From assembly GCA_035712365.1 (NCBI GenBank), contig DASTAW010000008.1, positions 1 to 64,000 of the forward strand: a DNA stretch of 64,000 nucleotides. Direction: 5' to 3'. This document shows positions 9,573 to 18,194 of this stretch, one piece after another. Each line of letters begins with the position of its first letter. The stretch's first letter is position 1. The notes under the pieces are model-generated. The model did not search any database. It saw only the letters and a list, made by a program, of their open reading frames with translations, and was not told the DNA's origin. The stretch is from Terriglobia bacterium. GTDB taxonomy: Bacteria > Acidobacteriota > Terriglobia > UBA7540. The position numbers and the translations under genes are program-made.

Positions 9573-10312
9573 GCTGCACCTCCTGCCGGGACCGCCTGGC
9601 CTGGCTTCGAAGCCTCCACCAAAACCCCTTTTTCCAGATGGAGCAGTGTGTGGGCCCGGGCGGCGACAACGGGATCATGCGTCACCATCAGGACGGTCTT
9701 GCCGTGCTGGCCGACGAGTTCTTCGATGAGCGCCATGATTTCGTCGGCGCTGCGGCGGTCGAGGTCGCCCGTCGGCTCGTCGCAGAGCAAAAAAGTGGGA
9801 TCGGAAACAATGGCGCGGGCGATCGCTACCCGCTGCTCCTGGCCGCCGGAAAGCTGCCGGGGATAATGGTGCATGCGCTCCGCAAGAGCCACAACGGAAA
9901 GCGCCGTCTCAACGTGCTGGCGGCGCTCGGACTTGGAAAGCCGGGTCAGCAGCAGCGGCAGTTCGACGTTTTGAAATGCCGTGAGGACCGGAATCAGGTT
10001 GTACATCTGGAAGATGAAGCCAACGTGGCGGGCACGCCATTCGGTAAGCTTGCCGGAAGACATGTGGGTGATCTCATCGCCGGCCACAGAAACAGTTCCC
10101 GCGGTTGGAACATCCAGACCGCCGAGTAGATTGAGCAACGTCGTTTTGCCGGAGCCGCTCGGCCCCATGAAAGCGACGAAGTCGCCGCGATCCACGTCCA
10201 GGTTGAGACCCTGGAGGACCTGAATCTCCTCTCCGCCGCGCCGGTAAGCCTTGTTGAGGCCCCGGACCTGAATCAGGGCGCTGGAACTGCCGTTGTTGTT
10301 GACGCTGGCCAT
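9569..10312 (-). CDS. MacB/LolD-like ABC transporter ATP-binding protein
   Basis: A 247-residue ATPase that energises the two adjoining permeases. Walker A is GPSGSGKTT, the signature is LSGGQEQRVAIARA, Walker B is FLLCDEPTGDLD, and the H-loop is MVTHDP. The domain order and length fit the MacB/LolD/FtsE class. A good ribosome site (AGGAG, five bases before ATG) is present and the gene starts nine bases after the adaptor stop codon. Confidence 0.9.
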   Translation of the reverse strand: MASVNNNGSSSALIQVRGLNKAYRRGGEEIQVLQGLNLDVDRGDFVAFMGPSGSGKTTLLNLLGGLDVPTAGTVSVAGDEITHMSSGKLTEWRARHVGFIFQMYNLIPVLTAFQNVELPLLLTRLSKSERRQHVETALSVVALAERMHHYPRQLSGGQEQRVAIARAIVSDPTFLLCDEPTGDLDRRSADEIMALIEELVGQHGKTVLMVTHDPVVAARAHTLLHLEKGVLVEASKPGQAVPAGGAA

Positions 10313-10321
10313 TGTTTGCTC

Positions 10322-11548
10322 CTATTGGCGAATTTCAACCTTCATGCCGTCCTGCAAATTCCCGGGACCTCGCACCACGAGCTCATCGCCTGGGTTGACG
10401 CCGGCCATGACTTCAACATCCTGCGATACCGTCCGTCCCAGGGTGACGGCGCGGCGTTCGACCCTCCCGTCGCGCACGGCGAAGACATAGGACCCTGCGC
10501 CGGCCCCGCGCACGGCGGCCTGCGGGATGATCGCCCGGGCAGCCGGCCCCTGAGCTTTAACCTTTTTCGACGAATCCGTTCCACTCATGAAGGCGACTTT
10601 TACTCCCATATCGGGAAGAATTTTCGAGTCGAGCTTGTCGAATGCAATGCGCACTTTGACCGTTCCTTTGTCCCGATCGGCAGTCGGAATAATAGTGCGA
10701 ACGCGGCAGGGCATGTGCCAGTCAGGGTAAGCATCAAGCGTGGCCATAACTTTCTGCCCGGGACGAACTCGAGCGATGTAGGCTTCATTGACATCCACCT
10801 CGATTTCATTCGAGTTCATGTCCACGATGGTGGCGATGCCGGTGCGGGTAAATCCGCCGCCGGCGGAAATCGGCGAAACCATTTCGCCCACCTGAGCGTC
10901 CTTGGAGACAACGATTCCGCTGAATGGCGCGCGAATGATGCAGTTGTCTACGGCCTGCTGGGCCTCCAGCACCCGGGCTTCAGCGGCGCGCACCTGGTCC
11001 TGGGCCAGAAGAATTTTGGCCTTCAGACTATCAACGTTGGTTCGCGCGGTGTCGAGTGCCTCCTGGCTTTGGACCTTCTCAGAAAAAAGCTCCTGTGCGC
11101 GGTGCAGTTGAATTTCCGCATACTTGAGCTGGACCTCGAGGTCGGCAATAGCGGCGCGAGAGGCGTTGCGATCGGCCGTGGCGGCATTGAGGGCGCGCCT
11201 GGCGTCCGAATCATCGAGAGTGGCCAGGAGCCGGCCTTCCTTTACCCTCATGCCTTCATCGAAGAACACGCCTGTCACGCGCCCCGTGATTTTCGCGGCA
11301 ACCGTCGAGCGCCGCCGGGGGGTTACGTAGCCGCTGGCGTTCAGCAAGGTTTCCGCCTGCGGATCGTTTGCCGGAAGCGCGCCGGCAACTTGCACCGCCG
11401 GGGTCCGCTTGTGGAAGGCAATCACGCCTCCAATGACCAGGACCAGCACGCCCAGAGACGCGGCAAAAATTCGCAGAATTTTGCCGCCGACTCCCTTTGA
11501 GCGGGCCGAATCATGAATCTTGAGCGATGAGAGGTCAGAATTAGGCAT
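10322..11548 (-). CDS. HlyD/RND-type periplasmic adaptor subunit
   Basis: A 408-residue membrane-fusion protein of the efflux system. After a short cytoplasmic N-terminus it has one transmembrane helix (about 23-45, ILRIFAASLGVLVLVIGGVI), a lipoyl-like half motif (TVAAKITGRVTGVFFDEG), an alpha-helical hairpin (about 130-200), the second lipoyl half (IIRAPFSGIVVSKDAQVGEMV) and a beta-barrel region. The ATG at 11548 is chosen because it follows the TetR stop by four bases; upstream frames run back through the regulator gene. It should connect the inner membrane ABC complex to an outer membrane channel encoded elsewhere. Confidence 0.87.
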   Translation of the reverse strand: MPNSDLSSLKIHDSARSKGVGGKILRIFAASLGVLVLVIGGVIAFHKRTPAVQVAGALPANDPQAETLLNASGYVTPRRRSTVAAKITGRVTGVFFDEGMRVKEGRLLATLDDSDARRALNAATADRNASRAAIADLEVQLKYAEIQLHRAQELFSEKVQSQEALDTARTNVDSLKAKILLAQDQVRAAEARVLEAQQAVDNCIIRAPFSGIVVSKDAQVGEMVSPISAGGGFTRTGIATIVDMNSNEIEVDVNEAYIARVRPGQKVMATLDAYPDWHMPCRVRTIIPTADRDKGTVKVRIAFDKLDSKILPDMGVKVAFMSGTDSSKKVKAQGPAARAIIPQAAVRGAGAGSYVFAVRDGRVERRAVTLGRTVSQDVEVMAGVNPGDELVVRGPGNLQDGMKVEIRQ

Positions 11549-11552
11549 TGGA

Positions 11553-12236
11553 TTATGGACGTTTCGGCGGTTTCCGCCGTGCCTTGCGAACAGGCTTGGC
11601 GCTTTGCCGCGCGATAGCGCGCATCCCGGCCAGGGAAAATTCCACGACCTGCTGCGCGACAAAATCAATGATTTCCGCGGTAAATTGTCCGCCCGGAACC
11701 ATGCGCGCCGCCACCGGACTTGTGAAACCTGTGATCTGGGTCTGGATGCACCCGACACAGATGCCGACCCTCGGATCGCCCGGCGGCAGACCGGTCAGTT
11801 CGCTGACCAGCGCCGCCACCCGGGCGGAATTGGGACGAATCGCCTTCTGGATAATGAGGTCGAAGGCTGGACTCGGATCAGCCATTTCGCGCGCCATCAA
11901 TTTGCCCGCGCGGCACGCTCGTCCATTGTTCAGGATGTGGCCCATGAAAGTTCGAACGTAGTGGCTGAATCTCTCTTCTGTCGAGATACCGGGCCTGTCC
12001 ACGTGGGCCAATCTGGAGCCCTCGTTCATGGATTCTATGATTTTCATCAGGACTTCCTGGTAAAGCCCGAGTTTGCCCCGGAAGTAATAGTTCACTGCGG
12101 CCAGATTGGCTCCCGCAGCCCGGCAAATATCGCGAACCGTTACGTGGTTGTAGCCGCGCTCGACGAACAGCTCTCCGGCAGCTTCAAGCAACCGTTCCCG
12201 TGTCTCCAGTTTATCAGCAGTGTTTGTCGCCGCCAC
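11553..12236 (-). CDS. TetR/CerR-family transcriptional regulator of the efflux operon
   Basis: A 227-residue repressor-type regulator. The N-terminal helix-turn-helix is clear (RERLLEAAGELFVERGYNHVTVRDICRAAGANLAAVNYYFRGK), and the C-terminal ligand domain resembles the CerR/DUF1956 group. It is the first gene of the operon and is followed at four bases by the adaptor, so it very probably represses its own operon and is released by a pump substrate. GTG at 12236 is preferred (GGGGCGG upstream); a TTG at 12278 would add 14 residues but overlaps the presumed operator. The lysine/arginine-rich tail is unusual but not alarming. Confidence 0.85.
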   Translation of the reverse strand: MAATNTADKLETRERLLEAAGELFVERGYNHVTVRDICRAAGANLAAVNYYFRGKLGLYQEVLMKIIESMNEGSRLAHVDRPGISTEERFSHYVRTFMGHILNNGRACRAGKLMAREMADPSPAFDLIIQKAIRPNSARVAALVSELTGLPPGDPRVGICVGCIQTQITGFTSPVAARMVPGGQFTAEIIDFVAQQVVEFSLAGMRAIARQSAKPVRKARRKPPKRP

Positions 12237-12275
12237 TTGGCCGCCCCAGTCACGTGAAAAAACATTCGTATGAAA

Positions 12276-12298
12276 CAAACATATACAACAAGTGTTTG
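12276..12298. promoter_or_regulatory. candidate TetR operator, CAAACA-N11-TGTTTG
   Basis: A perfect 6-bp inverted repeat with an 11-bp spacer (arms 12276-12281 and 12293-12298) lies about 40 bp upstream of the chosen TetR start codon in AT-rich sequence. Position and symmetry fit a TetR-family operator. No footprint or second copy supports it within the window. Confidence 0.4.
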
Positions 12299-12604
12299 AT
12301 TTCTGTCAAGCTGGGCCAGCACTGGGGAAAGATCGAGGCATGCCTCGTCGTACGTTCAGACTTATGAGGAAACTTACCTCTCAAAAGCGTCCTGAGCAAG
12401 GCTTGCCGCAAAGGAGAGATAACGGGAGGAAAGAAAAGCCTTTTATCTTTTCCACCGATGTCATAAGTTGATACGTTGGCGGCGAGTCGGCGGGAACACG
12501 GTGGCGTGCAATTCCTCTCTCATGAAGCGAGGGCGAGGTTGATGCATGGCCGGAAACCGAGTGGCTTGGGTTCGATTCGACTGAACAGCCATATGGGAGA
12601 CGAA
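12299..12604. other. divergent intergenic region with a 14-bp palindrome
   Basis: The region between the TetR operon and the sulfatase gene. It contains the perfect palindrome CGAGGCATGCCTCG at 12334-12347 and should hold promoters for both directions. No convincing gene: the upstream extension of the sulfatase frame lacks a signal peptide and a ribosome site. Confidence 0.4.
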
Positions 12605-13990
12605 ATGGACCGTCGGAAATTCATGACCAGACTGGGCGCCGGACTGGGCCTGACCGGCGTTGCAGCCTCGTCAAAACGCGCCGCTTCCGTGTCCGCCACG
12701 GATGCCGCCGGAAGAAATTTGCCTCCAAACTTTGTATTCCTGATTTCCGATGACCAGAGTTACTCCGGCGCCGGCTGCGATGGAAACCCTGCCGTCCACA
12801 CTCCAAACATTGATCGACTGGCTAGTGAGGGGCTGCGCTTTGAACGGGCCTTTGCGCCGTCACCTTCCTGCAGCCCGAGCCGTTCGGCCATCCTGACCGG
12901 CCGACCGCCGCACGAAACGGGGACCGCTCGTTTCGGTTCGCCCATGCCGCTGGCGCAGAAAACGGTCCTGGAATATCTGAAAGCCGCGCGCTATTACACC
13001 GGGGCCTTCAAAAAAGTCCATCAGGGCGCTGAGTTCTGGCAGCGATGGGACTTCAAAGGTCTGCACAAACCAGTCCATACGTTCTTCGATGCGCGACCGA
13101 AAGACCGCCCCTTTTTTTTGCACATCGGCTATCACGATCCCCATCGGCCCTACCTGCCCGGTGAACGCTATCCCGAAAAAAATCCGCGTGCTTCGATTGC
13201 CGTTCCGTCTTTCCTGCCAGACACTCCTGCCGTCAGAAAGGACATTGCTCACTATTATGAGGCCATCGAGAGGCTCGACATGACAGTCGGCAAGCTTCTC
13301 GAGCTTCTCGAAAAATACGCGCTGGCGGAGAACACCCTGGTCATTTTTACCAGCGATCAGGGCATGTCATTTCCAGGCGCCAAAGGCACGCTATACGACC
13401 CGGGGCTTCACGTTCCTCTCATCGCGCGCTGGCCGGGGAAAATCACGCCTGGGCGGGTGTCATCAGACCTGGTATCGCTGGAGGACCTTGCGCCAACGTG
13501 GGTGGAAGCCGCGGGCCTTCCCGTGCCTGCGGCAATGGTAGGCCGAAGTTTTCTGCCGCTCCTGCTGGGCAGGAGTTTCCAGCCGCGCGAGGCCGTGTAT
13601 GCCGAGCGGAACTTCCACACTCATCTCGACTTGATCCGAAGCGTGCGAACAGCGCGTTACAAGTTGATCCAGAACTACCTTCCGGAAATTCCCTACCTGC
13701 CGCTCAGCGACATCGCACGCTCGCCAAGCTGGCGAAGTATTGAGGGCCTCGAGCGCCAGGGGAAGCTCTCTGCACCGCTGGTTCAGCGCTATTTCAAGAA
13801 GCCCCGCCCGGAGGAAGAGTTTTATGACTTGCAGAACGACCCTGGCGAAATGAAGAACCTGGTGGACGACCCGAAATACAAGTCTGAATTGCTCCACCTG
13901 CAGCGATCGCTGAGCCGGTGGATGATCGGTACGCACGACTTCCTGCCGCCGCCAATTCGTCCACCCGACATCGATCAGTTGATGGAATGA
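12605..13990 (+). CDS. Tat-exported type I sulfatase
   Basis: A 461-residue sulfatase of the alkaline phosphatase superfamily, similar in layout to iduronate/choline-type sulfatases. Metal ligands Asp49/Asp50 (ISDDQ) and the sulfatase signature around Cys89 (CSPSRSAILTG) are present; Cys89 would be converted to formylglycine by a maturase that is not in this window. The second metal site appears as FTSDQG. The N-terminus carries a Tat motif (DRRKFM). ATG 12605 is chosen because GGGAGA lies four bases upstream and because the signal peptide starts there. The substrate is probably a sulfated glycan, an inference from family and from the fucosidase about 5 kb away. Confidence 0.88.
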   Translation: MDRRKFMTRLGAGLGLTGVAASSKRAASVSATDAAGRNLPPNFVFLISDDQSYSGAGCDGNPAVHTPNIDRLASEGLRFERAFAPSPSCSPSRSAILTGRPPHETGTARFGSPMPLAQKTVLEYLKAARYYTGAFKKVHQGAEFWQRWDFKGLHKPVHTFFDARPKDRPFFLHIGYHDPHRPYLPGERYPEKNPRASIAVPSFLPDTPAVRKDIAHYYEAIERLDMTVGKLLELLEKYALAENTLVIFTSDQGMSFPGAKGTLYDPGLHVPLIARWPGKITPGRVSSDLVSLEDLAPTWVEAAGLPVPAAMVGRSFLPLLLGRSFQPREAVYAERNFHTHLDLIRSVRTARYKLIQNYLPEIPYLPLSDIARSPSWRSIEGLERQGKLSAPLVQRYFKKPRPEEEFYDLQNDPGEMKNLVDDPKYKSELLHLQRSLSRWMIGTHDFLPPPIRPPDIDQLME

Positions 13991-14164
13991 TCGATTCCCG
14001 TATGGGCTTGCTGTCTCCTTGATTGACCGCGGTAGCGGCAGCGAATAGAATTCTGCTTGCGCGGTCCGGGACCCCGGCTCGGCTGCTGCTTATTTTTGTA
14101 AAGCGAGGAGCACGACCGGAGCAATGCTGTTGCCGTTATCCGATACCACGAGAGGCAGTTCAGG

Positions 14165-15112
14165 ATGGAACTCTATCCCAACGTTTACCAGATTCAGTCA
14201 CTCTATGGCGGCAGGAATTTGTTTCAGTATCTGTTTGTAGGCGACAATGTGGTGCTGTTGGACACGGGCATCGCCACGAGTCCGGAAGAGACGATCTTCC
14301 CGTTCTTTGACAATATCAAGCTAAGGCCTGACCGCTTGACGCTTGCGGTTACGACACATGCCGACCTTGACCACCAGGGAGGCAATGACGCCATCAAGCG
14401 CATCTCGCCCGGCACCATGCTGAGCTGTGGGGAAGCCGACCGCAAACTGGTGGAAAATCCCGGGACCCTTTACGATGAGCGGTACAACTTTCTGAAAGAA
14501 GATCACGAGGTGGGATTTGATGAAATTCCATCACCTAACGCAGGCCGGCGCCGGCATATGGACGTGACCTTTTGCGGTGGTGAGAGAATTCACCTGGCAG
14601 AGAATTGGTGGCTGGAGGTGCTTCAGGTTCCCGGCCACTCGAATGGCCACCTGGCGCTCTATGATCGGAACTTCGGGGCGCTATTTTCGGGCGATGCCGT
14701 GCAGGGGCGCGGCTGCCCCAAGGCCACGGGAGAGATGGCGATTCCCGTCACGTACTACCATGTCGATATGTATCTCTCAACCATCCAGTACTTTGAACAT
14801 CTGCCGATCAGCGTCCTCTACTCGGGACACTGGCCGGTGATGCGCGGAGATGAGGTCAAGGATTTCCTTTCGGAATCGCGCCGCACCGTGGAATTTGTGG
14901 ACCGTGTGATCCTGCACAGCCTGGAGAAAAACCGATCAGGGATGACGCTGAAGCAACTGATCGATACCGTGGCCGCCGCCGCGGGTGACTGGCCTGACGA
15001 TGGCGTCTTCCTTGCCATGTTTCCCATCAAGGGCCATATGGACCGCCTGGAGCAGCAAGGCCGGGCGAAGTTGGAGCGTAGCAGCCATCCGGCAAAATGG
15101 GTTGCGGCTTAA
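14165..15112 (+). CDS. MBL-fold metallo-hydrolase
   Basis: A 315-residue metallo-beta-lactamase-fold hydrolase. The metal motif reads H65-A-D67-L-D69-H70, so the usual second His of HxHxDH is Asp. The later ligands are seen in VPGHSNGHL, FSGDAVQG and YSGHWPV. A C-terminal helical extension of about 80 residues follows, as in many glyoxalase II-like or lactonase-like members. No signal peptide, so it is cytoplasmic. GAGGCAG lies about eight bases before the ATG. It converges with the aldo/keto reductase gene. The substrate is unknown. Confidence 0.85.
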   Translation: MELYPNVYQIQSLYGGRNLFQYLFVGDNVVLLDTGIATSPEETIFPFFDNIKLRPDRLTLAVTTHADLDHQGGNDAIKRISPGTMLSCGEADRKLVENPGTLYDERYNFLKEDHEVGFDEIPSPNAGRRRHMDVTFCGGERIHLAENWWLEVLQVPGHSNGHLALYDRNFGALFSGDAVQGRGCPKATGEMAIPVTYYHVDMYLSTIQYFEHLPISVLYSGHWPVMRGDEVKDFLSESRRTVEFVDRVILHSLEKNRSGMTLKQLIDTVAAAAGDWPDDGVFLAMFPIKGHMDRLEQQGRAKLERSSHPAKWVAA

Positions 15113-15165
15113 ACACCGAGTACTGGATGCGATCGCGTTCCCGAATGTCTGACCCCCCCCGAGGG

Positions 15166-16137
15166 CTAACGGTTGTATTTTGGCGTGACACCGCGCAAAT
15201 GACGCCAGACGTCATCGCACCGCTGAAGCAGGTCATTCGGAAGCTTCCGTCCTTCGCAGGCTTTCAGGTTTTCCTCCAACTGCTCCAGCCCCGACGCCCC
15301 GAGGATGACGGAATCAACCTGGTCCTGGCTCAGCACCCACTGCAAAGCAAGCTCGATCAGCTTCTTGCCAGCGTGCCTGGCAACGGTTTTGAGCTCTTCG
15401 ACGGCGGCGAAGTCGGCTTCGTGCCAGTAGCGGTCCAGGTACATCGTGTTTCCATCGAAGCGCGAGCCAGCTATCGGCTTGTTCCCGTGCGACTGCTTGC
15501 CTGTCAACAATCCGCCCGCTAGAGGATTGTAGGGAACCACGGCGACGCCATAGCGTTTGCAGAAGGGCAGGTATTCATCTTCAATGGCGCGGGCCAGCAG
15601 GTTGTACATCGGCTGGGAGATGAAAGGCGGCAGGTACCCGTTCTTCTGCGAGATGCAGTGGATTTCGGCCACCTGCCAGGCGGCATAGTTTGAGACCGCC
15701 GGGTAGCGCACCTTTCCTGCCTTGACCAGCTCATCCATCGCCGCAAGCGTTTCTTCAATGGGCACATCGTAATCCGGCTGATGGAGGTAGTAGAGATCAA
15801 CGTAATCGGTCTGAAGGCGCTGCAAGCTGGCATCCACGGCCTTTCGGATGGCGGCGCGTGAGAGGCCGGACTCATCCGGCGCCTCTCCCATTTTGCCGCG
15901 CACCTTGGTGGCGAGCACAACTTTATCGCGCCGGCCTTTCAGCACCTTTCCCACGATCGTTTCAGAGAGGCCTCGATTGTAGATGTTCGCGGTGTCGATG
16001 AAATTGATTCCGGCCCCAAGGCAAAGGTCAATCATTCGCCGCGCGACGCCTTCGTCCGTTTGTGAGCCAAACGTCATGGTCCCAAACGAAACGCGCGAAA
16101 CTTTCAAACCCGTATTCGGCAGGGTGCGATACTCCAT
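15166..16137 (-). CDS. aldo/keto reductase
   Basis: A 323-residue NADPH-dependent TIM-barrel reductase. The tetrad is visible in sequence order: Asp and Tyr in FIDTANIYN, Lys in LATKVRG and His in YYLHQPD. The cofactor-binding C-terminus (SVILGASGLEQLEENLKA) fits the YakC/Gpr-like branch that reduces aldehydes or acts on sugars. A good ribosome site (GGAGG) precedes the ATG. It lies downstream of the YpdA-like gene on the same strand, about 100 bp away. Confidence 0.88.
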   Translation of the reverse strand: MEYRTLPNTGLKVSRVSFGTMTFGSQTDEGVARRMIDLCLGAGINFIDTANIYNRGLSETIVGKVLKGRRDKVVLATKVRGKMGEAPDESGLSRAAIRKAVDASLQRLQTDYVDLYYLHQPDYDVPIEETLAAMDELVKAGKVRYPAVSNYAAWQVAEIHCISQKNGYLPPFISQPMYNLLARAIEDEYLPFCKRYGVAVVPYNPLAGGLLTGKQSHGNKPIAGSRFDGNTMYLDRYWHEADFAAVEELKTVARHAGKKLIELALQWVLSQDQVDSVILGASGLEQLEENLKACEGRKLPNDLLQRCDDVWRHLRGVTPKYNR

Positions 16138-16243
16138 TCAACCCTCCTGAAGCGCCCGTCGTTTTGTCCTGGCAAACCAACCCGAGGGATGCAGAGGAAC
16201 AGCCATTAAGACGGACGTCGTACCGCGTGGAACCTACTACGCA

Positions 16244-17278
16244 TCACTCCAGCGGCGGGGGACCGGCCGTCTCCTTCGGCCTCGGGGCCCGGGCCCCAGG
16301 ATGCTTCTGGATGTCCGCAATAATCTGGTTCCCGTGGAAGCGGCCGTTCTCGATGAAAATTTCATTTGTATGCCGCCCGGAAATAACCACTCCGGCCAGA
16401 TAGACACCGGGAACATTGCTTTCGCGGGTCTTGGCGTTGCAGTTTGGGCGGGACGTTCCGGGATCGATTTCAACTCCGACACGGCGCAGGAATTCGAAAT
16501 CCGGATGGTACCCTGTAAGAGCGAATACATAATCATTCTCAATGCGCGTAGGTTCGCCCTGGGCCGTTTCGACCCATACCGCGTCCCGCGTAATCTCTCT
16601 GACGGCTGTCGCCATGCAGGCGCGAATGGAGCCTTCTTTGATTCGGTTTTCAATATCGGGCCGGACCCAATATTTGATGTGCCGGCTCAGTTCAGGTTCC
16701 CGGTGGATGAGGGTGACTTCGGCGCTATGGCGGAAGAGGTCGAGCGCCGCAATCGCCGCCGAGTTGGCTCCGCCGATGACCGCCACTTTTCTCTGATAAA
16801 ACGCGTGGGCCTCGCCGTAGTAATGCGAAACCTTAGGAAGGTCCTCCCCGGGGACTCCCATGAGGTTCGGAATATCATAGTAACCGGTGGCAATAATCAC
16901 CTTGCGCGTGCGGTAGCATTTTGGGTCGCCATCCGTTGCGGCAGCGCGGACCTCAAAATTTCCGTCGGACCCGGCAATACCCACAACGCGCTCATGGTAA
17001 CGCACCGGAACATGATAAAACCTGGCAACACCGCGGTAGTATTCCAGGGCCTCCGCCCGGGTGGGCTTCACGTTGATGGTGGTGAAAGGGATGTCGCCAA
17101 TTTCCAGGCGTTCGCGAGTGGTAAAAAATGTCATGCCGGGCGGATAGCTGAAAATGGAGTTCACCAGGCATCCCTTCTCGACCACGAGAACGTCGAGATT
17201 GCTGCGCATGGCCTCGATCGCGCAGGCCAGACCCGTGGGCCCAGCGCCAATCACCAGAACATCCAGCACGCATTCCAT
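16244..17278 (-). CDS. ypdA: YpdA-like putative bacillithiol disulfide reductase
   Basis: A 344-residue FAD/NAD(P)H flavoprotein. It has an N-terminal FAD-binding motif (VLVIGAGPTGLACAIEA), a central NAD(P)H motif (KVAVIGGANSAAIAALDLF) and the YpdA-typical segments FSYPPGMTFFTT and VYLAGVVISGRHTNEIFIENGRFHG. There is no CxxC redox pair as in thioredoxin reductase, which agrees with YpdA. In Firmicutes this enzyme reduces oxidised bacillithiol; many Acidobacteriota carry bacillithiol genes, although none is in the window. Thioredoxin reductase-like proteins are the main alternative. Confidence 0.8.
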   Translation of the reverse strand: MECVLDVLVIGAGPTGLACAIEAMRSNLDVLVVEKGCLVNSIFSYPPGMTFFTTRERLEIGDIPFTTINVKPTRAEALEYYRGVARFYHVPVRYHERVVGIAGSDGNFEVRAAATDGDPKCYRTRKVIIATGYYDIPNLMGVPGEDLPKVSHYYGEAHAFYQRKVAVIGGANSAAIAALDLFRHSAEVTLIHREPELSRHIKYWVRPDIENRIKEGSIRACMATAVREITRDAVWVETAQGEPTRIENDYVFALTGYHPDFEFLRRVGVEIDPGTSRPNCNAKTRESNVPGVYLAGVVISGRHTNEIFIENGRFHGNQIIADIQKHPGARAPRPKETAGPPPLE

Positions 17279-17369
17279 CCCGCGTCGTCCTTTCCTTCAA
17301 TCCCGTCTGCGGCCGCTGAAGATGATCTCGCTCCGTGGGTCATCCGGGAAACAGACGCTCTTCAGCGCC

Positions 17370-18194
17370 TCAGTCTTCTCTTTCGAGCTCTTCCAGGACG
17401 CGGCGCAGCGTGGAGATGATTTGCTCGCGCCCGACGCCGCCTTTCTTGAATTGCAGCGTCAATTTGAAATCCTTGTTGGGCGGGACGTAGCGGAAAGATC
17501 CGTGGCGGGCTTTCCTGTTGGGATTGCGCTCCTGGCGGGCCTGCTCGCGATTCAGCGTGCCTTGGGCAAAGCGCCGGGCAGCCTCACGCATTCTGGCTTC
17601 GGTGGGCTGACGGGCGACCTGGAGAAGCTGGGATTTGGAGATCACTCCGCTTTCAATGCAGACAGCTTTAATGTCGTCCGGAATGACGCGGAGCGTCAGA
17701 AGCTCGGTTACCGAGGAGCGTGATTTGCTTATTTTGGCCGCGATCTCCTCGTGGGTCAGGCCAAACCGGTCGCCGAGGGCCTGGACGCCGTCAGCCTCTT
17801 CGAAAGGAGTCAGGTCTTTGCGCTGCATATTTTCGATGAGAGCCAGTTCCAGAGTCTCGCCGTCATCAGCACTTTTCTCGATACACGGAACTTCGGCAAG
17901 GCCCGCCATGCGGGCTGCAAAATAGCGCCGCTCACCGGATATGATTTGATACTTTCCCGAATCCGGGTTCTTGCGGACCAGCAAAGGTTCCAGCACGCCC
18001 TTCTGGCGCACTGAATCCGCCAGGCCCGTCAAATCACCGCGCTGCTTCCGCGGCTGGTCGGCATAAGGCTGGATATCCTCAATCGCGATCATTCGTCCGA
18101 TGGCGGCCCCGCTGCGCGAGATGATATCTTCGACATAGTGCGCACTATGGCGCATCTGGACCGCTACCGGCAATCCTGAGCGTCTAACCGACAC
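17370..18194 (-). CDS. parB: ParB-family chromosome partitioning protein
   Basis: A 274-residue CTP-dependent DNA clamp that would load at parS. The N-terminal ParB/Srx domain contains ISGERRYFAARMAGL and ALIENMQRKDLTPFEEA, followed by a helix-turn-helix (LTHEEIAAKISKSRSSVTELL) and a C-terminal domain. The GTG at 18194 is preferred: AAGGAGGT lies eight bases upstream, and this start overlaps the end of parA by 11 bases. The ParA-interaction N-terminus is short compared with chromosomal Spo0J. No full parS site was found in the window. Confidence 0.85.
   Translation of the reverse strand: MSVRRSGLPVAVQMRHSAHYVEDIISRSGAAIGRMIAIEDIQPYADQPRKQRGDLTGLADSVRQKGVLEPLLVRKNPDSGKYQIISGERRYFAARMAGLAEVPCIEKSADDGETLELALIENMQRKDLTPFEEADGVQALGDRFGLTHEEIAAKISKSRSSVTELLTLRVIPDDIKAVCIESGVISKSQLLQVARQPTEARMREAARRFAQGTLNREQARQERNPNRKARHGSFRYVPPNKDFKLTLQFKKGGVGREQIISTLRRVLEELERED

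Noticed and set aside
12249-12260. CACGTGAAA resembling half of a parS site
   Set aside because: Only the right half matches the consensus; the left half and full palindrome are absent and parAB is 6 kb away.
12554-12580. GGTTCGATTC motif resembling a tRNA T-loop
   Set aside because: No acceptor, D or anticodon stems can be formed around it.
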